DNA of 64,000 nucleotides from Lactarius indigo (taxonomy: Eukaryota; Basidiomycota; Agaricomycetes; Russulales; Russulaceae), in contig JAFKAC010000057.1 of NCBI GenBank assembly GCA_025766275.1, positions 124,001 to 188,000 on the forward strand, written 5' to 3'. A model generated the notes under the pieces. The model ran no database searches. It saw only the letters and a program-made list of their open reading frames with translations, and was not told where the DNA came from. Position numbers and translations under genes: made by a program. Positions 29,601 through 40,532 of this stretch are shown piece by piece (positions within the stretch are counted from its first letter, which is position 1; each line of letters starts with the position of its first letter).

Positions 29601-32600
29601 CGAGGGTCTCCCTCGATCGCGTGAACGATTTCTTGCACAACGTGAGCGATTCACTGTTTGTGCTACTATTTGACATATAGAGCCCCTTTGGCAGGCCGAG
29701 TTGCTAGACGAGTTCGCGGATGCGAATAAGGCCTCTGAGCGAGCGATGCTGACTGATGCGTCACACTTCGACCAGGACGTGATTGGATTTCAGAATGCCA
29801 ACTTCACCTGGTCGAATGACGATGCGGACGGAACGCTTACGCCATCCCGGCGCCGTTTCACTCTTCGTGTGCAAGGCGAGCTGCTGTTTAAGCGTGGTTG
29901 CTTCAACCTGATCATTGGGCCGACCGGCTCCGGAAAGACGTCGTTGCTGATGGCGCTGCTCGGCGAGATGCATTTCATCCCGATGAGCCCCGACTCATGG
30001 TATCATCTGCCAAGGGAAGGGGGAGTCAGCTACGCTGCACAGGAGTCGTGGGTACAGAATGAGACTATTAGGGTGAGGACTTCCAATGTACTCACGCTTG
30101 CACTTTTTGGTTCTAAATGAAGAGCAGGATAACATCTTGTTTGGGGCCCCATGCGACGAAGAGAGATATAACAAAGGTAGTTCGTTCTGGCTAGCTGTCG
30201 CCACATCTGAGTCACTGATGCCTCGATTGATTTCAAGTCATTTATCAGTGTGGTTTACAACATGATCTTAGCTTGTTCGATGCGGGGGACAAGACCGAAG
30301 TCGGAGAGAAGGGTTTGACCTTGAGGTATCATACAGAGCATACTCTTACACGACACACGCTTGCTGACTCAATTTCATCATATTGTAGCGGTGGTCAAAA
30401 GGCTCGTGTCACCCTTGCTCGCGCGGTCTACTCTTCATCTCAGGTCCTCATCCTGGATGACGTAAGTTCTCCTGCGGTATCCTTGTACCCCTGGTTATCG
30501 ACATCATTCCTCCAAAGGTTCTAGCCGCTCTTGATGTTCACACTGCGCGGTGGATCGTCGAGAAGTGCTTCAAAGGTGACTTGATTCGCGGAAGGACCGT
30601 CTTGCTCGTCGTAAGTCACCCCTTCCCACCCATGTGTACCTATGGTCATTCTCGACATACCGCAGACGCACAACGTCGCAATGGCTAGTCCCCTCGCGGA
30701 CTATGTCGTTTCGCTCGGAAAGGATGGTCGGATTGCTAGCCGGGGCTCGGTTTCAGATGCGCTCAAGAAAGACAAGACACTGGTAAAGGAGCTTGCCAAG
30801 GGTGCGCGCGCCATTGAGGACAACGAGGAGAAGATCGACTCGGTGAAGCCCGACGAGACGGTGAAGTCAGCAGATGGGAAGCTGATCTTGACCGAGGATA
30901 TCGCCGAGGGACATGTTAGTTGGGACGCAAGTGAGCGCGCCATCCAACGTTTCCGCATTTTGGACAGTGAAGCTCACTGGTGTATTGCTTAACAAAATGA
31001 AGTCAAGTTATTTATTAACGGTCTGGGAGGAGCGCACTCAGTCCTGTTTTGGATACTGTTTCCCGTCGGCCTCTTGCTTTGCGACGCCCTCATGACTGTG
31101 CAGACCTGGTTCATGGGCTACTGGGCCGAGCAATATGACATTTATCCACCGGATCAGGTTAATATCACTTTGTAAGGATTCAGCTTCCACCATCCCGGTG
31201 GTTAGACCATCCTCTGGTTGATGACGATTATCCCTTCGTTTCCAGCTACCTCACAGTCTACGGGCTTATCTTGCTCGCGACGACGGCCAGCTACATAGTG
31301 GGGCTCGGTGTCTACACGTTTGGTGCTTTAAGGGCCTCAAGAACCATCCACTGGACCCTGATCGGGTCTGTCCTGGGCACAACTCTGAGGTGCATCTTCA
31401 AATATTCCGATATGGGCTTCTACTGATGAGCTCTTCTGCTTTGCAGATGGCTAGACACGACCCCAACATCCCGGATCATCACTCGCGTCACACAGGATAT
31501 CCGCGCTCGTACGTGTTTACCCCTTTCTCCCGGGCGGAATGCATCTCCTTCACGACCCCCTTTCTCTAGTGGACGGCCCTGTCGCCAACACATTTGTCGG
31601 GGCCATCGACCTCTCAGTTGCCATGTTCCTCAAGTTTATTGCTGTGGTGTACTTCACACCGGGGTTTGCTGTGCCTGGAATCGCCATCGCCTTCTTTGGT
31701 GCATGGCTCGGCCGTATCTACATGAAGGCCCAGATCGCGATCAAGCGCGAGATGAGTAATGCGAAGGCGCCCGTGCTAGGCCACTTTGGCGCTTCCGTCG
31801 CCGGACTCGGTACGTCTGCTCCTCGTGACGGAATTGCTATTGGTCTAACTCCACCTCTCCCAAGTATCTATCCGGGCATATGGCGCACAGCTTGCTTTTC
31901 GCGAAGAGTCATACAGACGGATTGATAGGCACTCCAGAGCTGGCCTGTCCTTCTGGAACATGAACAGGCAAGCCGAGTCCACCAGATCGCCTCTGCGACG
32001 CACAGCTCGAACCTAATTGGGCTGACCCTACTGTAGATGGATCAACTTGCGTATCGACTTTCTAGGCGGGCTGTTCGCCGCAAGCCTTGCTGCCTACCTG
32101 ATCTACGTACCAAACGAACGTTCCCTTCCCTCGGATACTGGATTCTCTCTCACCATGGCCAGTACGTTGAATATGTTTAGTATATCCAACGATCGCTGAT
32201 TAGCGTTCCCAGTCGGATTCAGTAGCCTGATTCTCTGGTGGGTGCGCATTCTCAACGACTTTGAAGTCAGCAGTAAGAATTATCTACCTTGCGCGACTTT
32301 CTTTCATATATCTAACGATTTCATTAGGCAACAGGTAAAGAGAGAAATTTCTTTTTCTGAGAAAGTGTGCGATTAGATGCTGATTGGGGCTACACCAGCT
32401 TGGAGCGTATGCACTCGTACATTCACGTTGAACAGGAGCCCAAGCCGACTAAGCAGGGCGTCCCTCCAGCATACTGGCCCGCGAGCGGAGATCTTAGGGT
32501 CGAGAATCTTTCTGCGCGCTATTCTCTTGTACGTGACATGTCGGTTCTCGCGATGCGCGTCTAGCGCCACTAAACGTCACCGTCCTTAGGATGGGCCAAA

Positions 32601-33735
32601 GGTTCTTCATGACATATCTTTCCACATCAAATCCGGTGAACGCGTGGGTGTTGGTGAGTGCCTATAGTCGTATCTTATGTGGCAGCTATTGATCAGTGGA
32701 ACAGTCGGTCGCACGGGAAGCGGCAAGGTATCCGTCCTTAGCTTGGTCGTTTGTTGATCATGCGGCCTACTAAAAAACCCTTCAGAGCTCTCTGACGTTA
32801 TCGCTGCTACGTTGCATGTTCACGGAGGGTAGCGTGTATTACGACGGCATACTCACGAGCTCGATCAACCTGGATGCGCTCCGCTCGAACATCACCATCA
32901 TACCCCAAATCGTGAGGACGCCCGCCAACTCTTGTCCTTTCTCTAACTAGAATCGTTTGTTTCGTGCAGCCCGAATTGCTGAGCGGCTCGCTGCGAGAGA
33001 ACCTCGACCCGTTCTCACAATACGACGATGCAACCCTGAACAGCGCGCTGCACGCGTCGGGACTCTTCTCCCTACAGAGCGACGACGAGGATGACCGTCT
33101 CACACTCGATAGCCAGATTGCTGGCGGCGGCGGGAATCTCTCCGTCGGCCAGCGGCAGATCTTGGCGCTTGCACGTGCGATAGTACGCGGTAGCAGGCTA
33201 CTCATTCTCGACGAAGGTGCGTGTTCTCGCCCACCTTCTGTGTCGGCTTTGGCCGATTATTTTTTTTTTAAAAATCGCTTGCAGCGACGTCTGCTATTGG
33301 TAACGTGCTTCCCGTTTGACCTTTGGGAGGTGAGGCGAAGCTGACGTGGCACGTGGCGTAGATCACAAGACGGATACGATCATACAGACATCTCTCCGGA
33401 CCGAGCTCAAAGGGGACGTAACACTAATCACGGTCGCGCATCGTCTGCGAACAATCATCGATGCCGATAAAGTTGTAAGCAATCTTTCTTCTCCCCACGC
33501 CATGAATACAAGCTAAAGAAAAAAAATAGATGGTCCTGGATGCGGGTCGTATTGTGAGTTTCTCCCCTCACCTCCTCTCCCCGGACACGAAAGAATTGAC
33601 ATTCCATAAAAGGTCGAGTTTGACAAGCCCAGAGAACTCCTGAAAATAGAAAACGGCAGGTTTCGTTCGTTGGTCGACGAGAGCGGGGACAGAGATCTAC
33701 TTTACTCGATTGCTGCCTCTGCCAGTAAGGCATAA
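26651..33735 (+). CDS. ABCC-type (MRP/YBT1-like) ABC transporter, many exons
   Basis: This is a full-length ABC exporter gene split by many short introns. ATG 26651 opens a 56-nt exon ([13 protein letters not shown]) that joins 26799 in phase to give an N-terminal set of hydrophobic helices. Membrane domain 1 lies at about 27.9-29.65 kb. NBD1 has Walker A GPTGSGKT (29917-29940), signature [13 protein letters not shown] and a VLILDD Walker B. Membrane domain 2 lies at about 31.0-32.35 kb. NBD2 has a Walker A on a 23-nt exon (32705-32727), signature LSVGQRQ, and a D-loop on a 15-nt exon (33285-33299, giving DEATSAID). Stop is TAA 33733-33735. Some donors look like GC (for example after VDPK near 27565). 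I see no inactivating change. The product is probably a plasma-membrane or vacuolar exporter; its substrate cannot be read from the sequence. NLR-type upstream sequence lies on both sides. Confidence 0.85.
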
Positions 33736-34340
33736 CATAGAAGGGCTATCACCATGTCGACGACTACCATGAGGGATGAAGAGGGAGCACCCATCTACCA
33801 CCCGTTATCTCACGGTTTCTATGAAGTGCAGGGAAAGTAGCTGAGTGCTCTTACATGTAGACAAACTAACAAAGCTCGTGAAAATTGCTTTTTCCCACCT
33901 CCCTGAGCGCCGCTTCACTTTTTATCGATAATGGTCAGCCAATGGCAGTTCGCTCGAAGCAACTAACCCCGAAGCAAGCTGCTGATCGCGTCAACTTAAA
34001 ACTCAAGTATTAATATAAAAACGCACATCCGGGTGATAAGGCTCGCGTGAAAACGACCCCTACCAGTGGTGCGCCCTGGTCAGTGTGCACCTCAAGGTAC
34101 ACTTATCTCAACATGAACCTCAAAAGGTGGACCTAGAACAGGGCCTAGTTGGCATACCAAACGTCTTCGACGTTCGAGGGAGTGGTAAATCATCCGGCCA
34201 TTTGGATATCCGGTGCAAATAAGTGGTTGTACACGACGCAATCCGCCGTAGAAATTTGATACGGAAGAAGGGTCCACGTGACTTGACCCGGCAAGCGAGC
34301 GTGACGCTTAACGATTCTCGCTGAGTATGCCTTTTTCACT
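33736..34340. other. Intergenic region downstream of the ABC transporter
   Basis: No gene is supported. It probably holds the transporter 3' end; no confident terminator or polyadenylation signal was assigned. Confidence 0.45.
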
Positions 34341-34344
34341 CAGT

Positions 34345-35045
34345 TCATCAGTATGCGCCAATTACGACACGGACAGTACCTACGCGGATAAATGCATTCG
34401 TTAGAGAGTACAATACACCCAGAATACACCGGTGAATTTGGCAGTGAGCAAGCTCACGTGAGGTCTTACTAACATATTCGCGTCGGCTCAGACGTCCCTG
34501 CCCATTCACCGGTTCACCTGTCCAAGACTTCGACTTTACTCATGATCTTTTTTTCAACCAACAGTTACGCATCATTCTGTCATCTCCTTTCCTACCCATT
34601 ATCTGTTTAATTCCTGTCACTTGAGAGGAGGAAATATATTATGAGAGCGCGCCTCAACCAAACCAACTACCTGTTTTTTGTTTCTCGAAGAACCAAAGTA
34701 CCGATTGACCGATGAACTCGAACCGAGACTGAACCAGCCTGAGAACCATTCATCGTAGGCGCAACCTTTCCTGCAGAGGGACCCCAACGCCGAGATTTCG
34801 TACATTCCGCTTGTCTGCCTCTGAATCAACCTGAAACCCCTCACCGTGACTGCAATCGAATCTCCCTCCAAGTTAGCTAGTAGGACGTAATAACTCCCGC
34901 GCTTATGGTTTTGAAAACAATGATATAATTCCTGCCACGACGTGGGGCTGTGCTGGCGTTAACCGCCAAATCATTCTAGCGCCCCCGTGCCATCTCTCTT
35001 CTGCTAGTATCATACCCTCGGACGCCTTTCCTTGCTGCACTTGCC
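34345..35045 (+). promoter_or_regulatory. Upstream module of NLR-B (type 1)
   Basis: This stretch is very similar to 56470-57220 upstream of NLR-F. Both share the tacctacgcggataaatg block, the gcgcgcctcaaccaaaccaa block, and the last 60 bases before the ATG almost unchanged. It differs from the module upstream of NLR-C and NLR-E. It is presumed to hold the promoter and 5' UTR. Confidence 0.6.
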
Positions 35046-38000
35046 ATGTCTCAGACACCGACCGCAGCTTCCTCTCCTTCCAATCTCCAGGCCATCTTTT
35101 ATGCTTCCATGAAAGAGTATGAGAAGAACACGAAGAATGACCTTCTCGCGCATCCGTTGATGGCCCAGTTGCAGACCTGCAGCTCTCCCACCGACATTCT
35201 GGCCGTCCTTCGCACTCAAGTCCAACAGTTCGAGCAGTCTACTTCCGGCGACGACAAATGGACAAAATGGTTGAATCCGACCGTCAATGTCCTTTATGCG
35301 CTTTCTGCGGCGCTTGGCGAGGGCGTTGGACTCGTGAATTCTATTTAATCGATCCCTCTACGATCTACCCTCTGATATCAGATTCCTAGGTCTTCTCACC
35401 TGCGAAAGTCATTTTCGCCGGCGCTGGGGTCCTTCTCTTGGTAGCTATTATCCCGGAAATCCCTTACTCGGACTATTCTGATTACAAACGTACACAGGCG
35501 GCAAAGGACGTTGTTGCGAGCCAAGATATGCTCATTGATATTTTCGGGCGCATTGAGAGCTTCTTCAGGCGGCTTGAGGAGTATAGCGAGGTGCCGACGA
35601 CAGAGGCGATGAAGGAAACCATCGTGAAGATAATGGTTGAGGTACTTGGAATTTTTGGGATTGTGACGAAGGAGATGAAGCAAGGACGAGCAAGTGAGTC
35701 GACCACCGATGATACGTTATTTTTCGCTGACAGAGATTCAGAGAGATACTGGAAGAAATTGATTGGACGGAGAGATGTCGAGGACGCGCTGAGCAGATTG
35801 GATAGATTGACGCAGCAGGAGATGCAGATGGCGATCGTGCAGGTGCTCAAAGTCGCACACAATGTCAAGGATGGTGTAACAACTATCGGAGAGCAAGTAC
35901 ACGGTGTCGATGACAAGGTCAACCTGGCTATTGAGGGTGTGTCCAGCACGTTAGTCGCTCACAAATGCCATCGTAAATCTGTACACGTCTAGATGGCAGG
36001 CAAACAAGAGCTCTTGTGCAACAGGCAGCAAACAATATGGACGAGGAAAAGCGTTTGTGGTTCTATAGCCCCGCTACTCTCAGTTGCTGAAACTGAAATG
36101 CCAATGGCACGCAGGGAGCCGGGTACGGAAGGACCACCGAGCGTGGCTGTCTCCTCCGGACCCATCTACCAATCAAAATATCGCGTCCACTACTCAACAC
36201 GATGGGACGGCGACATTGTTCTTCCAGGGGAGTATATTCCTGGAATGGAAGTCCAAGGCCACCACATCCTTGTTGTGGATCCACGGGAAACGTGTGTCAT
36301 TCTGTCCTTTCTCATCCTCCCAGATCTTGATCACCTCAAATCATTATAGCGGGCTCAGGGAAGAGTATTCTTTGGTTCGTCATCATTTGTCACGTTCGCC
36401 CCTCAGGAACTTACCCTGCCGACTAGCTCCGCAATAATCCAAGATATAATAGCCTTGCGCGAGGCTGGACTAGCATCCATGGCGTATTTCTATTTCGATT
36501 TCAAGGACACCGACAAACAAAACCTCCGCAACCTGCTTCCTTCACTTCTTACACAGCTCTCGTCTCGTTCCGACAGTTACTGTGACATACTCTCCCGCAT
36601 TTATAAGGCACACGACGATGGCGCCCATAAGCCCAGCACCAGTACGCTGGTCACGTGTCTTAAACAGATGCTCGCGCTACCTGGTCAAGGCCCAATCTAC
36701 ATAATCTTGGACGCGCTAGACGAATGTCCCAATACAATTGGAATCCCACCGGCCCGCAAACAGGTCCTTGATCTCTTGAAGGACCTTGTCGGCCTCCAGC
36801 TGCCAACTCTTCATATATGTGTCACGAGCCGTCCGGAGAACGACATCCGAACCATGCTTGAACCCCTAGCGTTTCACCCCGTCTCGATTCACGAACAAAG
36901 CGGACAAAAGAAGGATATTGAGGACTATATCAGATCCGTCGTTTACGCGGACTCGGATATGGCGATGAGGAGATGGAGGGACAAGGACAAAGAACTGGTT
37001 ATTGAGACGCTCACGGAAAGAGCTGATGGAATGTAAGCGCGAATAAGAATGTGCCAATGATGCTTACTGACTATTTTGACAGGTTCCGTTGGGTTTTCTG
37101 TCAGCTGGAAGTGTTGCAACATTGCTTTCCACAAAGCATCCGGCGGACGCTCGACGAATTACCGAAATCTTTAGACGAGACTTATGAGCGAGTGTTGAAG
37201 GAGATCGGGATGGCCAACCGAGATCACGCTCGTCGCCTCTTACAATGTCTTGTCGCCGCCGCTCGTCCGCTGCATGTAGAGGAGCTCGCAGAAATACTCG
37301 CACTTGACTTTGAAGCCGGAGGACCGCCGCCGACGTTAAAGGAAGACTGGCGGTGGGAGGATCGGCAGCGAGCTGTGCTATCTACGTGCTCAAGCCTGAT
37401 CACCGAAGTCGACGACGGCGACTCCCGGGTCATTCAGTTTTCGCATTTTTCGGTGAAGGAATTCTTGACCTCCAGTCGGCTGTCCGCTTCTAAAGAAGAC
37501 GCTTCGTACTTTCGTATCATCCCCGAACCGGCGCACGTGACTCTCGCCCAGGCTTGCATGGGTATTCTGCTCCAGTTGGACGGTAGCGCCGACGAAAACC
37601 AAGTCAAAGATAGGTTTCCGTTGGCTCGATATGCCAGTCGGCATTGGGTGGAGCATGCGCAGTTCGGAAAGGTATCATCTCGCATACAAGATGGGATGCA
37701 GCGTCTATTTGACTCGACCAAACCCCATTTTGCCGCGTGGCTCCGGTTGCACGACATCGACGATTGCTGGGATAGCTTCGGGGATTCTCCCGCAGATCAT
37801 GGAACTCCACTGTATTACGCGTCATTATGCGGGCTTCATAACCTGGTAGCGCACATCATCTTCGAGCATCCCGAGCAAGTAAATGCAAGGGGTGGTCAAA
37901 ATCACAGCCCACTGGCGGCGGCATTGTACAAGAGACACTTCAAGATTGCAGAGCTATTACACCGGCATGGCGCAGCCGTGGATGTCACTGAGGACCAACT

Positions 38001-38484
38001 TGATCGGACTCCACTACATGCCGTATCGGAGGAAGGAAATATCGATATCGTGCGGTGGCTACTCAACCACGGTGCAGATGCGAATTCGCGGCAAAACAAT
38101 CACCGGACTCCAATTCATTTAGCCGCATGGTGTGGACGCTTAGAGGTTGTTCAGTTGCTACTAGCACACAACGTACTCTTCGACACCGCAGACGAGAGAG
38201 GCCGTACCCCATTGCATTGGGCATCGAACAGTGGTTATGTGGAGATCGTGGGGCTGTTACTGCAACATGGGGCGGAAATCGGCGCACGAGCTAAGGACTA
38301 CTCGACGCCATTACATTTGGCGTCTTCTCGTGGAGAGCTCGAGGTTGCGCGTCTACTGCTTGACCGTGGCGCGATGACAGATGCTAAGGACAAAGAAGGA
38401 AGGACCCCACTCCAGGTCGCATCAGGAGAGGCAATCGTAGAGATGTTGACGGAGTATGGTAAGCAAGTAGATAGAGTGCTATAG
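35046..38484 (+). CDS. NLR-B: Goodbye-like/NACHT/ankyrin STAND protein, 999 aa
   Basis: I propose nine exons: 35046-35333, 35390-35440, 35498-35693, 35742-35936, 35993-36052, 36115-36291, 36350-36374, 36427-37032 and 37083-38484. They sum to exactly 3000 nt (999 aa plus stop). Residues 1 to about 240 resemble the fungal STAND N-terminal Goodbye domain, including the PAKVIFAGAGVLLL segment. A short heptad-like linker follows (GEQVHGVDDKVN). NACHT has Walker A G321-S328 (GKPGSGKS), Walker B ILDALDEC and TSRPEND. About seven ankyrin repeats follow from about residue 775. By family analogy it is a cytosolic signalling NTPase that senses non-self or damage through the repeats. No stop or frameshift is visible. 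The Walker A lysine lies on the 25-nt exon 7. Confidence 0.85.
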
Positions 38485-39860
38485 GTTACTCCACAAATGT
38501 ATGTCAAGTCACGGTTCCCTTCTGCGGGTATTCATATAGTCATGCACATAGCTGATCAGGATCAGCCTTGCCCCGACTCGCGCTACTACCACTAACATAA
38601 ACCTCCGGAAATCGGTCCGACTCACGTGTACATTTACTACTCCCACACAATGACACCATCGTTCCTCCGCAAACGAGATAGCACCACAATGTAGTATCAT
38701 TCTGCCCACATCTATACGGAAATTTGTATTTTTTTGTAGATCTTCGGCCCTATGATTTCTTCAAGAACTACTGCAATCCAAAGATAAAGACGATCCGAGT
38801 TGGCCGATGGACAGGCTCGGGGGTTCGACTGCGAGTGTGGAGACCGTTCCTCCAGCTCCAAGACCGATCACCCCTCCCACCACGTGCGGCCCTAGTTTCG
38901 ACCCCGATGATGAGGTCCTCCTTTTCCACACGCTTCTGGTGGATCTCAGGCCCTGGAACACTTCGACACGGGGCACTTAGAACAGGGGATTCGAACCAAG
39001 ACGCGTTTCTGGTCCGCATCGAGCTGAAACCTCCAGCCAAATGCAAGCCCTCACGTAATACAGAGACAGGGAATCAGAGGATGAAACAGAAGAGTAGCGT
39101 GGAGAAGGTCATGGAAGAGCGCAGAGGGCTCGATCCCATCGTGCTTTATGTTCTCCTTCCGGACTGAATCGCTTTTGGGAGCTGGAACGGTGATACAGGT
39201 GCAGTGGCATGAGCGTCTTGCGGAAAGCAAGGTTCATTCTGCACTCCTTGTTCACTCACTCCCTCAGCCCATTGTTTGAATGCTCGATACCGGTGCACGC
39301 CCTTCCCTAAAGAGCCTCTTCCTCTGTGACTCACTCCGACGAGCATGGTACCCCTGCTGCACAACACCTTTGATTTTTCAGAGTTGAGTTTCGATCTTTG
39401 GTGTTTTAGCGGTAGTACCTCCCAGAGACGCTGTGGCCTGTTCGACTGTAGGAAGCTCAGCCAGGCGCGGGCCCTCGAACTCGGGTTCGTGGTGCGGGGA
39501 CCATAGTATGCAAGGTTGCCGCTGATTGAATGGGCAGATCAGGAACTGGACATCTCGCCGAGTACCTTAGTGCGCATATAAGACGCAACGGAAATCCCCG
39601 CACTGTGTCGGGTCGATGTACGCGGCACTGATGCACTCGACATGGTGCTCGTCATAGACTGTATCTACCACCCGGCGCTAGTGCATACTCTACTCGCGAC
39701 GCTGCAGCACGCCATCACTGTCGTCCTTGCCTAGCTGTGGGCCAAAAAAATTTTGCGAGAGTACTTGCAGGGGTGGATTGTGCTAGGGTGGCGGGCGTGG
39801 ATCGTTGGCGAGGACTTGTTTGGTGGTGCGAGACACGAGGCCTTTATTCCTGCAAGAAGA
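38485..39860 (+). pseudogene. Methyltransferase relic 2 (METTL21/RKM5-like)
   Basis: Recognisable pieces begin near 38900. One is QDAFLVRIEL (about 39000-39030), colinear with KQDALLVCIEL in relic 4. A piece with the conserved GT donor lies near 39485. Then RVDVRGTDALDMVLVIDC and IYHPALVHTLLATLQHAI run at about 39610-39715, a stop (TAG) sits where VAELRAE is expected, and ILREYLQGWIVLGW follows at about 39750-39790. The VIDCIYHPALV pattern is characteristic of METTL21/RKM5-type lysine methyltransferases. It is clearly inactive. The stretch 38485-38720 and the end near 39860 hold nothing else I recognise. Confidence 0.6.
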
Positions 39861-40169
39861 CGCATGAAGAGGCGGTAGATCTTGCGGTAGAAGCGTACTC
39901 GTGTGTCGGTAGTCTTGTTAATCTGGATATGATATGTTCATGCCCGTCTATCCCATGGCCATGGTAGTCTTTCGACATTACCGTAAGCAAAAAGAAAAAG
40001 TTCGGTACCGATCTCGAATGAGGGGATAGAAGGTAATGTAACGCGATGTTGTGTTGGGAAGAGGGTGAGCAGGCCTTTGGAATACGTTCGTTCAAGTTGC
40101 TTTCCACCAGTTTGCTGTCTGACTTACAGTACTGGGAGTGAATCCTGTGCGCAGTTCACAACGCGAATC
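39861..40169. other. Intergenic region between methyltransferase relic 2 and NLR-C
   Basis: It includes a gacattaccgtaagc plus A-rich block (about 39973-40000) that also follows relics 1, 3 and 4. No gene is seen. Confidence 0.45.
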
Positions 40170-40532
40170 GGGAAAAATTGTGACAGCGCGACCACGTGAC
40201 TCTCGTCTCGTCTCCAAGTCCACACTTATTCGCCCACTGGCAAGGGACTAGCGAAAGCTTTAGGAGCAATCACGCTAACTTCCGCAGCGAAACCCCCCGC
40301 AGGCCTCCTTCTGAGTCCGTCGGCGACGATGACTCAAATGGTCCCCGCATTGGTGGTTTTGTTACAAAAAGGTCATATCAGATTGTTGCCAAGTCGAGGC
40401 AGTGCGGCGGGCGTCACCGGGCAAACCTCGTGGCGAACTATTCTAGATCTGGTGTTCCCACTCGGCCACTTCTCACCCGCAGTCCCAGTATCATACCACA
40501 GGCCTCAGACGTCTCTCCTCGCTGTTGTTGCA
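40170..40532 (+). promoter_or_regulatory. Upstream module of NLR-C (type 2)
   Basis: This stretch is closely similar to 49880-50116 upstream of NLR-E, for example the shared block ending ggcgaactattctagatctg followed by gtgttcc. It is unlike the module upstream of NLR-B and NLR-F. An in-frame ATG at 40329 would add about 68 residues, but this extension is not conserved, so it is treated as 5' UTR or promoter. Confidence 0.6.

Noticed and set aside
40329..40532. In-frame upstream ATG extending NLR-C by 68 residues
   Set aside because: The corresponding region before NLR-E is not open in the same frame, and B and F have unrelated sequence here. The MSQTP start is shared by all copies.
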